Assembly: GCF_030403435.1 (NCBI RefSeq)
Contig: NZ_JAUEPH010000003.1
Coordinates: 1-64,000 of the forward strand
Reading direction: 5' to 3'
From: Algoriphagus sediminis
GTDB lineage: Bacteria; Bacteroidota; Bacteroidia; Cytophagales; Cyclobacteriaceae
DNA: 64,000 nucleotides
A program made the position numbers and the translations under genes. This document shows positions 53,493 through 62,637 of the stretch, one piece after another (position 1 is the first letter of the stretch; every line of letters begins with the position of its first letter). The notes below the pieces were generated by a model that saw only the letters and a list, made by a program, of their open reading frames with translations, was not told the origin of the DNA and did not search any database.

Positions 53493-53870
53493 TTACTCTT
53501 CTTCCTCATCTTCTTCAGAAGAATCAGGAATGTCCAGTTTATTAATAATCTTATCCATGTGCTGTGCATAAGCTGCAGAGTCATCTGGGAAAAATGCGAT
53601 CTCTGGAATAATCCTCACTGACTTACCAATTCTTTTGGCGAGCTGATGTCGGATCTGCTTCTTGTGAGAATCAATTTTATCGAAGGTTTCTTCAGGATCT
53701 GTGATTAAAATACTCAGATAAGCTTTGGCCAAGCCTAAGTCTGGACTCACCATTACTCTTGTAACGGTGATCATTCCTCTTCCCACAAGGAGCTTCGACT
53801 CTTTTTGGAAGATTTCGCCAAGTTCTTTCTGAATTAGCCTGGCATATTTTTGTTGTCTTTTGCTTTCCAT
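53493..53870 (-). CDS. rbfA: Ribosome-binding factor A
   Basis: 125 residues. KH-like fold: RQQKYARLIQKELGEIF at the start, MITVTRVMVSPDLGLAKAYLSIL in the middle and RHQLAKRIGKSVRIIPEIAFFPDDS near 75-100, the family signature. A highly acidic tail (SSEEDEEEE) closes it. It matures the 30S subunit's 16S rRNA 5' end. Likely co-transcribed with the LolC/E-type gene, 18 nt downstream. Confidence 0.96.
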   Translation of the reverse strand: MESKRQQKYARLIQKELGEIFQKESKLLVGRGMITVTRVMVSPDLGLAKAYLSILITDPEETFDKIDSHKKQIRHQLAKRIGKSVRIIPEIAFFPDDSAAYAQHMDKIINKLDIPDSSEEDEEEE

Positions 53871-53951
53871 GATAAGTATTTAATGCAAATTTAGCGAAAT
53901 AGTTGGGCAAGGCTTAATTTCGTTTTTGCTCAATCTTTTAGCCCCTGTATT

Positions 53952-55337
53952 TTGCTGAATTTCTTTAGAGTTAACGATCCATTCAGACTATTGGCTGTAG
54001 CACTATACATCCTTGGGCTAGGGTTTCTATATTATTTTTTGGATCCATTTGGACTTACTCAAACCCAGCTCACTTGGATTGTGGTAGGAGAAAGAGCCGC
54101 TGGAGGATTTCTTCCATTCAAGGATATCATTGACGACACAGGACCATTATCAGTTGGAGTATTTTCCTTATTTGAAATGGTTTTTGGAAGGAATATTCTG
54201 GCTTATGAAATCGCCGGAAGAATTCTAATCCTCTGGCAGGCTATTTATTGGAACCTGATACTATTGAAATATCGGGTTCTAAGCGAGACTTCCTATTTGC
54301 CGGCAGTTTTGGTGGTTTGCCTATTCCACTTTTCCTTCGACATGCTGAGCCTTTCTCCAGCATTACTTGGAAGTTGTTTTCTTTTACTTTCCATCGGTCA
54401 GTTATTCTCAAAAACTGTATTGCAAAGTAAACAAAGCGAATCGACTCTATTGATCGGTCTTCATTCAGGGCTGGCCTTCGGGTTTCATCCCATCTTTCTA
54501 GTTTTCCTTCCCTACATGATCTTCGCAGGGGTTGCGATCAGTGGATTTTCTTTTCGCGAATTGATCCTCTCAATCATTGGGTTTTTACTTCCTGCCTTGG
54601 GGATAGCAACTTTTTATTTTTGGAATGATGGTTTATTCGAACTGTTCCGTGTTTGGCCTATGAGCTTTTTCACACCACGTATGCTTTATCAAACTCTCAC
54701 TTCTTGGGGACTATTGGCAATATTTCCATTGCTATTGGCGGGGATAGGGTATTTTCTTTGTGCAGTGGTTCGTGGTTCCACAATTAATCAACAAAAACAA
54801 CGTCAGCTCTTAATGCTTTGGCTGGTAGTGGCATGTTTTGAGCTGCTTCTAATTAAGGATCAGGCAGGGTTCCAACTGATAGTTCTGATACCCACGCTTA
54901 GCTATTTATTAACTCAGTTTTTTCATTTAACAAACAGGACTCTAATTGCAAATTCATTGTTTTTCCTACTAATCTTCGGTCTGCCTATCGGCTCCATATT
55001 TTACTGGAGTAGTTACGTGAATAGCAATCCTAAATATCTCATCTCAGAGAAATTAGAGGCAAAGCCAAGAGAGGGGATAATGAGTCTTCAAAAGGATATG
55101 AGTCCTTATGCTCAGAAAAAACTTGATGGCCCTTTTCTAAACTATGAGATGAGTAAGGTTTACAGTTCCAAAACACATACCTTAAGCCAAAAGGCAAAGC
55201 TCTTTCAGTTGTTAGAAAATCAAAAATCGGAGGTGGTTCTCGACCCGAATGGTACGTTTCAAGAAATTCTCAAAAGTCTGCCTGCTCTGGAAAATCAATA
55301 CCGTCAAGAGGGAAAGTCTATCTTCGTTTTAAAATAG
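53952..55337 (+). CDS. Multi-pass membrane protein, DUF6427-like
   Basis: 461 residues from a TTG start. LNFFRVNDPFR at the start is the hallmark I recall for DUF6427 proteins of Bacteroidota. About 10-12 membrane helices over residues 10-360, then a soluble tail of 100 residues (KKLDGPFLNYEMSKVYSS, VVLDPNGTFQEILKSLP). A GT-C glycosyltransferase-like topology is possible, with acidic residues in the first loop (DIIDDTG), but no catalytic motif can be fixed. Divergent from rbfA. Confidence 0.83.
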   Translation: MLNFFRVNDPFRLLAVALYILGLGFLYYFLDPFGLTQTQLTWIVVGERAAGGFLPFKDIIDDTGPLSVGVFSLFEMVFGRNILAYEIAGRILILWQAIYWNLILLKYRVLSETSYLPAVLVVCLFHFSFDMLSLSPALLGSCFLLLSIGQLFSKTVLQSKQSESTLLIGLHSGLAFGFHPIFLVFLPYMIFAGVAISGFSFRELILSIIGFLLPALGIATFYFWNDGLFELFRVWPMSFFTPRMLYQTLTSWGLLAIFPLLLAGIGYFLCAVVRGSTINQQKQRQLLMLWLVVACFELLLIKDQAGFQLIVLIPTLSYLLTQFFHLTNRTLIANSLFFLLIFGLPIGSIFYWSSYVNSNPKYLISEKLEAKPREGIMSLQKDMSPYAQKKLDGPFLNYEMSKVYSSKTHTLSQKAKLFQLLENQKSEVVLDPNGTFQEILKSLPALENQYRQEGKSIFVLK

Positions 55338-55342
55338 CCCTC

Positions 55343-56134
55343 TTAGATATCTGCGGCCTGAACGTGCATCCAGTCGAAATTTCTCTGACGGCCTAGGCTT
55401 GTCCAACCTTCCGCTTCCCACATTTTCCACCATGCTTCATATTCGGGCTTTGCAAAAGTAGCTTTATCTCTACCCCAACGAAGCTGATTATTTGAAGGAT
55501 CAAAATCAATGGCTACAGCCCAACTGTGCATACTCCATTTGGTTCCACCTCGAATTCTTCTCTCATTAAAGCATCCACCAAAATAATCCAATCTGAGTTC
55601 CTTGATTTTTTCCAGGCCGTAATGTTTTAAGGCTTCTTTGAGCACTTTCTCTGCGCTATCCTTCACTTTTGAATGGATGCTGAAACTTTGGATTATTTGA
55701 TTTGGGTTCCAAGCAATTCGGAGAGGATAGGGAGAGGTCAATCGCTCCAAACTACTACCACGTGGGCCATAAAAAGCATCAAACTCAGTCGTGTAAGCTT
55801 TAGGCCATTTGAGCGTTTGAACAATATCCTCAGGCCTCCACAAAGGAGGTTCTTCTCCAGTCTGATTTTTGAGTCTAGCTCTTTGGTAGGCAACATCTGT
55901 AGTGGGACCATAGTAGCCATCGATCTTGCCAGCATCTTCTCCCAATTCATGAGAAATTACCTGTACTGCACCGACTAATTTTCGGCGATCGGACCAATCA
56001 TCGGGAATCTGATCAAGATTTGAAACAGCTTCTCGGGTCTTCGGACCAAAATCCCCATCTATTTTGCCCCTGTACCAACCTTTGGCTTTTAGCCAAGTTT
56101 GAATAAAAATCGTGAGTTCGCGAATATTCATCAT
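55343..56134 (-). CDS. Peptidoglycan-binding M15-type L,D-peptidase (endolysin-like)
   Basis: 263 residues from the ATG at 56134. Two peptidoglycan-binding modules: KGWYRGKIDGDFGPKTREAV near 18-37 and AGKIDGYYGPTTDVAYQRA near 71-89. The C-terminal peptidase has GGCFNERRIRGGTKWSMHSWAVAIDFDP near 190, with zinc-binding His and Asp, and DWMHVQA near 256 with the last His. This is the VanY/phage L-alanyl-D-glutamate peptidase fold. No signal peptide and no holin nearby; a domesticated lysin or a cell-wall remodelling enzyme. Confidence 0.92.
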   Translation of the reverse strand: MMNIRELTIFIQTWLKAKGWYRGKIDGDFGPKTREAVSNLDQIPDDWSDRRKLVGAVQVISHELGEDAGKIDGYYGPTTDVAYQRARLKNQTGEEPPLWRPEDIVQTLKWPKAYTTEFDAFYGPRGSSLERLTSPYPLRIAWNPNQIIQSFSIHSKVKDSAEKVLKEALKHYGLEKIKELRLDYFGGCFNERRIRGGTKWSMHSWAVAIDFDPSNNQLRWGRDKATFAKPEYEAWWKMWEAEGWTSLGRQRNFDWMHVQAADI

Positions 56135-56235
56135 CAATGAAAAATTAAAGGTTTATAAAAAAAGATACCTATTAAAGGTATCACTTTTATTCCTCACTAT
56201 CAATGAGATAAATACTAAGACTTAGCTTTTTAGAA

Positions 56236-56667
56236 TTAACTACAGGCTATTTTATTTACTCGATTAAGATGCCTTCCCCCTTCAAAATCAGTACTTATAA
56301 AGATCTCCACCAATTTCTCCGCCAGTTCATAACTTATGAATCGAGCAGGTAAGGCAATCACATTCGCATTGTTATGCTGTCTCGCAAGGGCTGCCAAATC
56401 TTCATTCCAGCAAAGTGCCGCTCTAATTCCTTGATGCTTATTGGCAGTAATAGCAACACCGTTGCCACTTCCACAAATAACCACCCCTAGTTTAAAATCA
56501 CCTTTCTCAATAGCTGTGCTCAAAGGGTGCACATAGTCAGGATAATCTACCGATTCCGTGGAAAAGGGCCCGAAGTCTTTAACGTCATGACCGAGTTCCT
56601 CAAGTTTTTTAACCAGCTTCTGTTTGTATTCAAACCCTGCGTGATCTCCCCCTATGGCAATTTTCAT
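56236..56667 (-). CDS. rpiB: Ribose-5-phosphate isomerase B
   Basis: 143 residues. Interconverts ribose 5-phosphate and ribulose 5-phosphate. MKIAIGGDHAGFEYK at the start, the catalytic Cys in VICGSGNGVAITANK near 65, and the phosphate-binding HNNANVIALPARF near 98 all match. It follows tatC by 10 nt and shares its transcript. Length normal. Confidence 0.96.
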   Translation of the reverse strand: MKIAIGGDHAGFEYKQKLVKKLEELGHDVKDFGPFSTESVDYPDYVHPLSTAIEKGDFKLGVVICGSGNGVAITANKHQGIRAALCWNEDLAALARQHNNANVIALPARFISYELAEKLVEIFISTDFEGGRHLNRVNKIACS

Positions 56668-56677
56668 ATTTCAGGTA

Positions 56678-57529
56678 TTAAAGTGCATCTTCTGCCTCTT
56701 CTTCAGCAAGGCGTTTGTCTCTTTTTTTCTCGAGATTCAGTGCGATTTGAATTCCCGCCTCATATAGAACCAGGATAGGCAAAGCAATCAAAATCTGGCT
56801 AATTACATCAGGAGGTGTAATGATTGCCGCCAAAACCAAAATCACAACGATGGCGTGTCTCCTGTATGTTTTGAGCAAAGCAGAACTCACCAATCCAGAC
56901 ATCGCCAAGAAATAAACCACCACTGGCAGCTGGAACATAATTGCACTAGCCAAAACCAGCATGGTAAGTGTACTCACATATGAGGTGATATCAAATTCAT
57001 TCAGAATGGTAGGATCAAGCTGGTAGTTTGCCAAAAAGTTTATGGAAAGTGGAGCCAAAACAAAATATCCAAAAGCCGCCCCCATGAAGAAAAGAAGGCT
57101 TACAAAGAATACCGCCCCTCTTGCCGCATTTTTTTCATTATCGTAAAGCCCAGGGCTTATAAACCTCCACATTTCCCAAAAAACATAAGGGAAAGAAACG
57201 ATAAAACCCACGACAAAACTCGAAGTCATGTGCATGGAAAATTGTCCGGTCATCTGCCGGCTTTGAATTATGAACGGAAGCTCATCGATGCACAGTGCAG
57301 GCATGCTGAAAACTCCACTCAAATGGCAAAGCCATCTATAAGTTGCGAAATCAACCCTAGATGGTCCAAGAATGACTTCTCCAAAAACTAAACTTTTGGA
57401 AACAAATGCTAGAATGGTGAAAATGAAGATAGCTGCGACAGAACGCACCAAATGCCAACGGAGCGCCTCAAGGTGCTCCAAAAATGACATTCCCTCTTCT
57501 TCCTCTTCGACGTATTGGTCTAAAGCCAC
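56678..57529 (-). CDS. tatC: Sec-independent protein translocase subunit TatC
   Basis: 283 residues from a GTG start. Six membrane helices; the N-terminal SFLEHLEALRWHLVRS at 15-30 carries the conserved Glu that binds twin-arginine signals, and FVVGFIVSFPYVFWEMWRFISPGLYDNEK near 105-133 is the other signature. The acidic start and tail (EEEEE, EEEAEDAL) are typical for Bacteroidota. TatA is not in the window. Lies between glyA and rpiB. Confidence 0.96.
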   Translation of the reverse strand: MALDQYVEEEEEGMSFLEHLEALRWHLVRSVAAIFIFTILAFVSKSLVFGEVILGPSRVDFATYRWLCHLSGVFSMPALCIDELPFIIQSRQMTGQFSMHMTSSFVVGFIVSFPYVFWEMWRFISPGLYDNEKNAARGAVFFVSLLFFMGAAFGYFVLAPLSINFLANYQLDPTILNEFDITSYVSTLTMLVLASAIMFQLPVVVYFLAMSGLVSSALLKTYRRHAIVVILVLAAIITPPDVISQILIALPILVLYEAGIQIALNLEKKRDKRLAEEEAEDAL

Positions 57530-57550
57530 TTTTTCTTTTGGAAATTTTAA

Positions 57551-58819
57551 TTAGTACAGGGGAAATCCCACCATCCACTCATTCACTTCAGACTTAATCT
57601 CCTGAAGTTTTGCTTCGTTGTCATGGCTGCGCAAAGCCGAATCAATGAAACTTACAATCTTCAACATATCTTCTTCCTTCAGGCCTCTGGTAGTGATCGC
57701 AGCCGTTCCTATTCTCATCCCTGAAGTAACGAAAGGTGACCTTGTATCAAAAGGAACCATATTCTTATTGATGGTGATATCGACTTTCCCAAGGGTTTCT
57801 TCAGCAACCTTACCCGTGATGTCTTTGTTTCGGAGATCGATCAGCATCAAGTGATTATCCGTGCCTCCAGAAATCAGATTGTAGTCTAGTTTTACAAATT
57901 CTTCAGCCAAAACCTGAGCATTCTTCTTAACCTGAAGAATATAGGTCATGTACTCATCAGACAATGCCTCTCCGAAGGCAACCGCCTTTGCAGCTATAAT
58001 ATGCTCAAGTGGACCTCCTTGAGTACCAGGGAAAACCCCTCCATCCAGGAGTGAACTCATTTTTCTCAACTCTCCCTTCATAGTTTTGATTCCGAAAGGA
58101 TTTTCAAAGTCTTCACGCATAAGGATCAGGCCTCCGCGTGGACCTCGAAGGGTCTTATGAGTAGTCGTGGTTACAATATGGCAATGGTCAAGAGGATCTT
58201 TCAAAAGCCCTCTTGCGATAAGTCCAGATGGATGAGAAACATCAGCCAACAATATGGCACCGACCTGATCTGCAATATCGCGCAGCCTCTCGTAATCCCA
58301 ATCACGACTATAAGCTGATGCTCCAGAGATTAATAGCTTTGGTTTTACTTCAAGGGCTTTGGCTTCTACTTTATCATAATCGATCACTCCGGTTTCCTCT
58401 TCTACCCCATAAAAGTGAGGATCATAAAGTTTACCTGAGAAATTAACAGGAGACCCATGGGTTAAATGTCCTCCATGCGATAAATCAAAACCCAAGATGG
58501 GATCACCTGCCTTGAGGCAAGCTAGAAAGACCGCTGCATTCGCCTGCGCACCTGAATGCGGTTGAACATTCGCCCAGGTAGCACCGAAAAGTTCCTTAGC
58601 TCTTTCTATAGCTAAGGTCTCGATTTCGTCTACGACTTCACACCCACCATAGTATCTTTTGCCTGGCAGACCCTCAGCATATTTATTGGTCAATACACTT
58701 CCTGCTGCCTCCATCACCTGCTTGCTCGCAAAGTTTTCAGAAGCGATTAATTCTATCCCCTCTCTTTGACGCTTTTCTTCTTGATTAATTAAGTCAAATA
58801 CCGCGGTATCTCTTTTCAT
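57551..58819 (-). CDS. glyA: Serine hydroxymethyltransferase
   Basis: 422 residues from the ATG at 58819 ([10 protein letters not shown]), the usual N-terminus and length. PLP enzyme that interconverts serine and glycine and loads tetrahydrofolate with a one-carbon unit. [12 protein letters not shown] near 22, [12 protein letters not shown] near 48, and the PLP-lysine motif [15 protein letters not shown] near 222. The first gene of a glyA-tatC-rpiB run (gaps 21 and 10 nt), with a good promoter upstream. Confidence 0.97.
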   Translation of the reverse strand: MKRDTAVFDLINQEEKRQREGIELIASENFASKQVMEAAGSVLTNKYAEGLPGKRYYGGCEVVDEIETLAIERAKELFGATWANVQPHSGAQANAAVFLACLKAGDPILGFDLSHGGHLTHGSPVNFSGKLYDPHFYGVEEETGVIDYDKVEAKALEVKPKLLISGASAYSRDWDYERLRDIADQVGAILLADVSHPSGLIARGLLKDPLDHCHIVTTTTHKTLRGPRGGLILMREDFENPFGIKTMKGELRKMSSLLDGGVFPGTQGGPLEHIIAAKAVAFGEALSDEYMTYILQVKKNAQVLAEEFVKLDYNLISGGTDNHLMLIDLRNKDITGKVAEETLGKVDITINKNMVPFDTRSPFVTSGMRIGTAAITTRGLKEEDMLKIVSFIDSALRSHDNEAKLQEIKSEVNEWMVGFPLY

Positions 58820-58858
58820 AAATATTGTTGAATGGGTTTGAAGGACGCTTTGGTCAGT

Positions 58859-58889
58859 CAAAAATAGCCCGAAACTATCTATAATCCAA
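58859..58889 (-). promoter_or_regulatory. Promoter of glyA
   Basis: On the minus strand TTG (58889-58887), 20-nt spacer and TATTTTTG (58866-58859), an exact Bacteroidota -33/-7 match, leaving a leader of about 35 nt. The best promoter match I found in the window. Confidence 0.6.
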
Positions 58890-58946
58890 TCTAAAAAACT
58901 ACCCTGTGAAACTTTGCTAAAGCAAGCCTGTAATTAGTAATTTCGT

Positions 58947-59324
58947 ATGATGTATGACTTCAAATTTTCACCGGAAAGTTACTTTTCAGAAGGATCAAAT
59001 TCGGTCCTTTTGGTAAAATTAAGTTATCCTGAAAGTCAATGGGGAGAGCAAATCAGTATTTATGCACACTACTTGAATTACCGAATCGAGTTTGAAGCAG
59101 TAGATTTTTATGGAAACGAATACATGCTTTATCCCAGAAGCACAGAGGAGCCTTTGAGTTTTGAGGATATGGTGTACTTAATTGAAGGAATGCAGGTGAA
59201 TACAGATGAGCTGAATGGTGGGGCAGATCTGACCTTGAATGGTGTTCCGAGAGTAGAAAGCTCATTTTACCCTGAGCTTAAAAATTTTTTTGATGAAAAA
59301 AGGTCGAATTACGATCTTGACTAG
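58947..59324 (+). CDS. Hypothetical cytosolic protein, 125 aa
   Basis: 125 residues, with two successive ATGs at the start. Beta-rich N-terminal half (SNSVLLVKLSYPES, QISIYAHYLNYRIEFEAVDFYGNEYM) and an acidic helix (EPLSFEDMVYLIEGMQVNTDEL). No signal peptide, membrane segment or known motif. It faces glyA back to back and ends in CTAG shared with the stop of the convergent small gene. Composition and neighbour spacing support a real gene; I do not recognise it. Confidence 0.7.
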   Translation: MMYDFKFSPESYFSEGSNSVLLVKLSYPESQWGEQISIYAHYLNYRIEFEAVDFYGNEYMLYPRSTEEPLSFEDMVYLIEGMQVNTDELNGGADLTLNGVPRVESSFYPELKNFFDEKRSNYDLD

Positions 59325-59548
59325 AAATCGCTATTAGGAGAGTCAGTGGAGGAAATCTGGTAATTTCTGAACCAGTAATTATAACAAGCAAAGTCCACAC
59401 AGTCATTCAGAACCATTTCTCCCATGCGTAGATTTTTAACCCTGCTTTTTGGAAGCCAGTTTCTGAAGCGCTTGGCCTGATTTAATGGTAGCTGTCCTAG
59501 CTGAATCCAGCGTTTACCATCGATAAATATTGGGATAAGCTTTGTCAT
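59321..59548 (-). CDS. Small hypothetical protein, 75 aa
   Basis: 75 residues with a clear ATG start: MTKLIPIFIDGKRWIQLGQLP, then a basic helix (AKRFRNWLPKSRVKNLRM) and a tail with two Cys and aromatic residues (DFACYNYWF). It has no TM segment. The stop shares CTAG with the convergent gene at 59324. I recognise no family; the compact, well-composed frame suggests a conserved small protein, possibly nucleic-acid binding. Confidence 0.65.
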   Translation of the reverse strand: MTKLIPIFIDGKRWIQLGQLPLNQAKRFRNWLPKSRVKNLRMGEMVLNDCVDFACYNYWFRNYQISSTDSPNSDF

Positions 59549-59648
59549 GTATCAATAGTTTAATCAAAAGTATACTGATAAACAGGTAGATACAATATCG
59601 TGCCATTTACCTTTCTGTTAATAAAAAGTAACCGCTATATTTCGTTCT

Positions 59649-60560
59649 ATGCTTACGGCCGTCATCGGAGTTTTCTGTTTTTCACTTGGACTTCTTCTTC
59701 AAAAACTCCCAAAAAGGACCTCCTCCGCAGTATCCAAATGGATCAATAAATACCTTTTTTATCTGGTATTGCCAGCATTGGCACTTCTTCACATTCCTCC
59801 TATGGAACTCTCCTGGAGTGTTCTCATGCCCATAAGCGCAGCTTGGTTTACCTTCATGTTGAGCTGGGTGATTTTCGGAACACTTGGCAAATATTTTCAT
59901 TGGGACAGGACTTTGACAGGATGTTTGATCATCGTTCCTGGCCTGGCAAATACTTCCTTTATGGGGTTTCCTGTGCTGGAGTTTTTGTTTGGCCCTGAGG
60001 CTTTACCAACTGCCTTATTGATTGATCAGGCAGGTTCTTTTCTATTGGTTTCCTCCATGTCCATTGTGGTGGCTTCGATCTATGGAACAGGCTCAAGCAA
60101 GCCTAAGCTGATTCTCCTCAAGATCATCAGCTTTCCTCCATTTTTTATGCTTCTGGCTAGCCTTGCCATGAGCGTATTTAAGGTTTCAGTACCAGGTATG
60201 CTACTTCCAGTTTTAGAAGTGATAGGAAAAACCATGGCACCTGTTGCCTTGATTGCCATTGGGATTAAACTTCAATTCGATCTTCCTTCTCTGAAGTCAA
60301 GATACTTTTGGCTTGGCATGAGCTATAGGATAATACTTGCCCCAGCTTTGATCCTCCTGATTTATTCTGAAACCATGGACCCAGAGTCGCTGGAATTTAA
60401 GGTGACTGTTTTGGAAAGCGGAATGGCTCCGATGATAACAGGATCGCTGGTGGCTATAGAATATCAGCTGAACCCAAAGCTAGCTTCTCAATTGGCTGGA
60501 ATTGGGCTTCCAATTAGTTTAGCCACAGTTTTGCTCTGGCATTTTTTTCTCAGACTTTAG
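59649..60560 (+). CDS. AEC-family transporter (auxin efflux carrier type)
   Basis: 303 residues with ten predicted membrane helices in two five-helix halves; ILIVPGLANTSFMGFPVLEFLFG near 95-118 is the conserved helix break with Asn, and its inverted counterpart includes ESGMAPMITGSLVAIEY near 258. AEC proteins carry organic acids or similar anions; the substrate here cannot be named. Convergent with suhB, sharing the stop bases TTAG. Confidence 0.92.
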   Translation: MLTAVIGVFCFSLGLLLQKLPKRTSSAVSKWINKYLFYLVLPALALLHIPPMELSWSVLMPISAAWFTFMLSWVIFGTLGKYFHWDRTLTGCLIIVPGLANTSFMGFPVLEFLFGPEALPTALLIDQAGSFLLVSSMSIVVASIYGTGSSKPKLILLKIISFPPFFMLLASLAMSVFKVSVPGMLLPVLEVIGKTMAPVALIAIGIKLQFDLPSLKSRYFWLGMSYRIILAPALILLIYSETMDPESLEFKVTVLESGMAPMITGSLVAIEYQLNPKLASQLAGIGLPISLATVLLWHFFLRL

Positions 60561-61363
60561 GTCCAGATAGTCTTTACATTTTCCAAAAACTCTGAATGGA
60601 TATTTTTATTTGAGGCAACCACTTCTCGCCCAAACAGGAAATTATCTCCACCACCAAAGTCCGTAACTTGCCCCCCTGCTTCCTGAACCAGAATGATTCC
60701 TCCGGCTACATCATAAGAGTTAAGATTATATTCAAAGTACCCTTCGAATCTTCCGCAAGCCACATAAGCCAAATCCACAGCAGCACTTCCCATCCTTCGA
60801 AGTCCATGCGTCTTTTGCATCAAAGATTTCAAAGCGTCCAAATACTTATCAATCTGCTCAAAATCATAATAGGGAAAACCTGTAGCCAGTAGAGAAGCAG
60901 ATAAATCAGGTGCTGAGGAAACCGATATTTTCTTATCGTTACAAAACGCTCCACCTCCTTTTCGGGCAGAGAAGCATTCGTCTCGATTTACTTCATACAC
61001 CACCCCAAGAATTACCTCACCATTTAACTCCAGAGCAATACTTACAGAGAATACCGGTAAAGCGTGAATAAAATTTGTGGTCCCATCCAATGGGTCAATA
61101 ATCCAATTAAGACTTTTAGACCTAGTCGTTTTGGTTCCTTCCTCAGTAATGAAACCCGCATCAGGAAGTAATTCACCTAATCCATCCACAATGATTTGCT
61201 CAGCCTCCTTATCTACATAAGAAACCAAGTCATTAAAGCCTTTATGTTCAATGGCTGAAAGGTCAAAATTCTCTCTTTCCTTTCGAATGAAACTTCCTGC
61301 CTTCTTTGCAATCTCAATTGTGATTTTTAAAAGCTGGTCTAATTGAACTTCTGAAAAAGTCAT
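60557..61363 (-). CDS. suhB: Inositol-monophosphatase family phosphatase
   Basis: 268 residues. Metal-binding motifs of the IMPase family: FITEEGTK near 74, WIIDPLDGTTNFIHALP near 91-107 and NSYDVAGGIILVQEAGG near 218. It removes phosphate from inositol monophosphate or related sugars; in other bacteria SuhB also helps rRNA antitermination. The last gene of the DUF493-phhB-rsmI-suhB run, 6 nt after rsmI. Confidence 0.92.
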   Translation of the reverse strand: MTFSEVQLDQLLKITIEIAKKAGSFIRKERENFDLSAIEHKGFNDLVSYVDKEAEQIIVDGLGELLPDAGFITEEGTKTTRSKSLNWIIDPLDGTTNFIHALPVFSVSIALELNGEVILGVVYEVNRDECFSARKGGGAFCNDKKISVSSAPDLSASLLATGFPYYDFEQIDKYLDALKSLMQKTHGLRRMGSAAVDLAYVACGRFEGYFEYNLNSYDVAGGIILVQEAGGQVTDFGGGDNFLFGREVVASNKNIHSEFLENVKTIWT

Positions 61364-61369
61364 GAAAAG

Positions 61370-62056
61370 TTATTTTGAGGATTTACCCGCCACCACAAGC
61401 ACAAGCTCACCTTTCAGCGGATTAGATTCATAGTAATTAGCGATTTCCGTAAGTGTACCCCGCACAGTTTCTTCATGAAGTTTGGTAATCTCCCTGGAAA
61501 CTGATGCCTGCCTGTCCGAGCCCAGAACTTCTGCCAATTGATTTAAGGTTTTGATCAATCTATGCATGGATTCATAAAAGATCATGGTGCGGGTTTCTTC
61601 AGCCAATTGATCAATTCTGGTCTTTCTGCCTTTTTTGTGAGGTAAAAAACCTTCGAAAGTAAACCGGTCTGCAGGAAGACCGCTATTCACCAAGGCCGGT
61701 ACGAAGGCTGTGGCACCTGGAAGGCTTTGGACTGAAAGTCCTGATTCAATAACCTCCCTCACTAAAAGAAATCCAGGATCTGAAATGGCGGGAGTTCCCG
61801 CGTCACTCACTAAGGCAAAAGTTACACCTTCTTTCATCCGCTCAATGATTTTCTCTACAGCCTTATGCTCATTGTGCATATGGTAACTTTGGAGTGGCTT
61901 CCTGACTTCCAGATGCTTCAGTAGCTGTCCAGTGGTTCTGGTATCTTCAGCTAAAATAACGTCCACCGCTTTTAAAATATCTACGGCGCGAAAGGTAATG
62001 TCTCCCAGATTTCCAATGGGAGTAGGTACTATAGTAAGATCTGGAAGACCTTCCAT
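61370..62056 (-). CDS. rsmI: 16S rRNA (cytidine1402-2'-O)-methyltransferase
   Basis: 228 residues. TIVPTPIGNLGDITFRAVDIL at residues 8-28, AEDTRTTGQLLKHL near 36, FALVSDAGTPAISDPG near 76, and PGATAFVPALVNSGLPADRFTFEGFLP near 105 are the tetrapyrrole-methylase-type RsmI motifs. It methylates C1402 of 16S rRNA for accurate decoding. 1 nt after phhB, 6 nt before suhB. Slightly short at the C-terminus compared with E. coli. Confidence 0.96.
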   Translation of the reverse strand: MEGLPDLTIVPTPIGNLGDITFRAVDILKAVDVILAEDTRTTGQLLKHLEVRKPLQSYHMHNEHKAVEKIIERMKEGVTFALVSDAGTPAISDPGFLLVREVIESGLSVQSLPGATAFVPALVNSGLPADRFTFEGFLPHKKGRKTRIDQLAEETRTMIFYESMHRLIKTLNQLAEVLGSDRQASVSREITKLHEETVRGTLTEIANYYESNPLKGELVLVVAGKSSK

Positions 62057-62057
62057 G

Positions 62058-62288
62058 TTATAGTAGCTGATCTATGGCTTTAGCAAGCTTTCGGTCCTTT
62101 TCAGTAACAGTATTTCCTGCATCATGTGTAGTAAGCTCAATGCTCACGGTATTATATACATTGCTCCAATTCGGGTGATGAGCATGAGCTTCTGCTAAAA
62201 ATGCAACCCGAGTCATAAAGGCAAAGGCCTCTGTAAAATCAGCAAATTCAATTGTTCTTTTCAGTCGATTATCTTCTTCTTTCCACAT
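62058..62288 (-). CDS. phhB: 4a-hydroxytetrahydrobiopterin dehydratase (pterin-carbinolamine dehydratase)
   Basis: 76 residues, shorter than the usual 95-110 by an N-terminal stretch but with the active-site block intact: [32 protein letters not shown] carries the His-His-Pro-x-Trp and the final Asp. It recycles oxidised pterin cofactor, or with moonlighting roles. No phenylalanine hydroxylase gene is nearby. Part of the tight run with DUF493 and rsmI. Confidence 0.9.
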   Translation of the reverse strand: MWKEEDNRLKRTIEFADFTEAFAFMTRVAFLAEAHAHHPNWSNVYNTVSIELTTHDAGNTVTEKDRKLAKAIDQLL

Positions 62289-62299
62289 AATATTTGAAT

Positions 62300-62566
62300 T
62301 TATAGTGCGATCACTCCTTCAATTTTCGATGCTCTTTCATAAAAGTCTAGAACCTGTTCGGCAGACTCCGTCATCACTTTGATCGTGGCACTAATGTACT
62401 TTCCACCAGAACTCGCCTTTAGCTCTATGTTGTTCTTTGGAAATATTTCTTCGATCTCATGCTGTCTTCCATTCGGCACGATAAACTTAAACATGTATAG
62501 CATTGGGAAATCTCCACTTGCATTAAGCTTTTCCTTGAAGACTTCCCGGTCAAAATTATCCTTCAT
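62300..62566 (-). CDS. DUF493/YbeD family protein
   Basis: 88 residues from the ATG at 62566; a start at 62605 would place its first codons inside the terminator stem. One ferredoxin-like alpha/beta domain, with [16 protein letters not shown] and [26 protein letters not shown], the YbeD pattern. YbeD is a small cytosolic protein thought to bind ligands or regulate lipoate metabolism in E. coli. First gene of the run phhB-rsmI-suhB. Confidence 0.87.
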   Translation of the reverse strand: MKDNFDREVFKEKLNASGDFPMLYMFKFIVPNGRQHEIEEIFPKNNIELKASSGGKYISATIKVMTESAEQVLDFYERASKIEGVIAL

Positions 62567-62590
62567 ATTAATATTCCTTTCCAAAGGTCC

Positions 62591-62623
62591 AAAAAAAGAA
62601 CCCATGCTTTAGGACATGGGTTC
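62591..62623 (-). terminator. Intrinsic terminator after the PpiD-like gene
   Basis: Stem GAACCCATG / CATGGGTTC (62598-62606, 62615-62623) with an 8-nt loop, followed on the minus strand by seven T. Confidence 0.88.
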
Positions 62624-62637
62624 AAAATTTTATCTGT

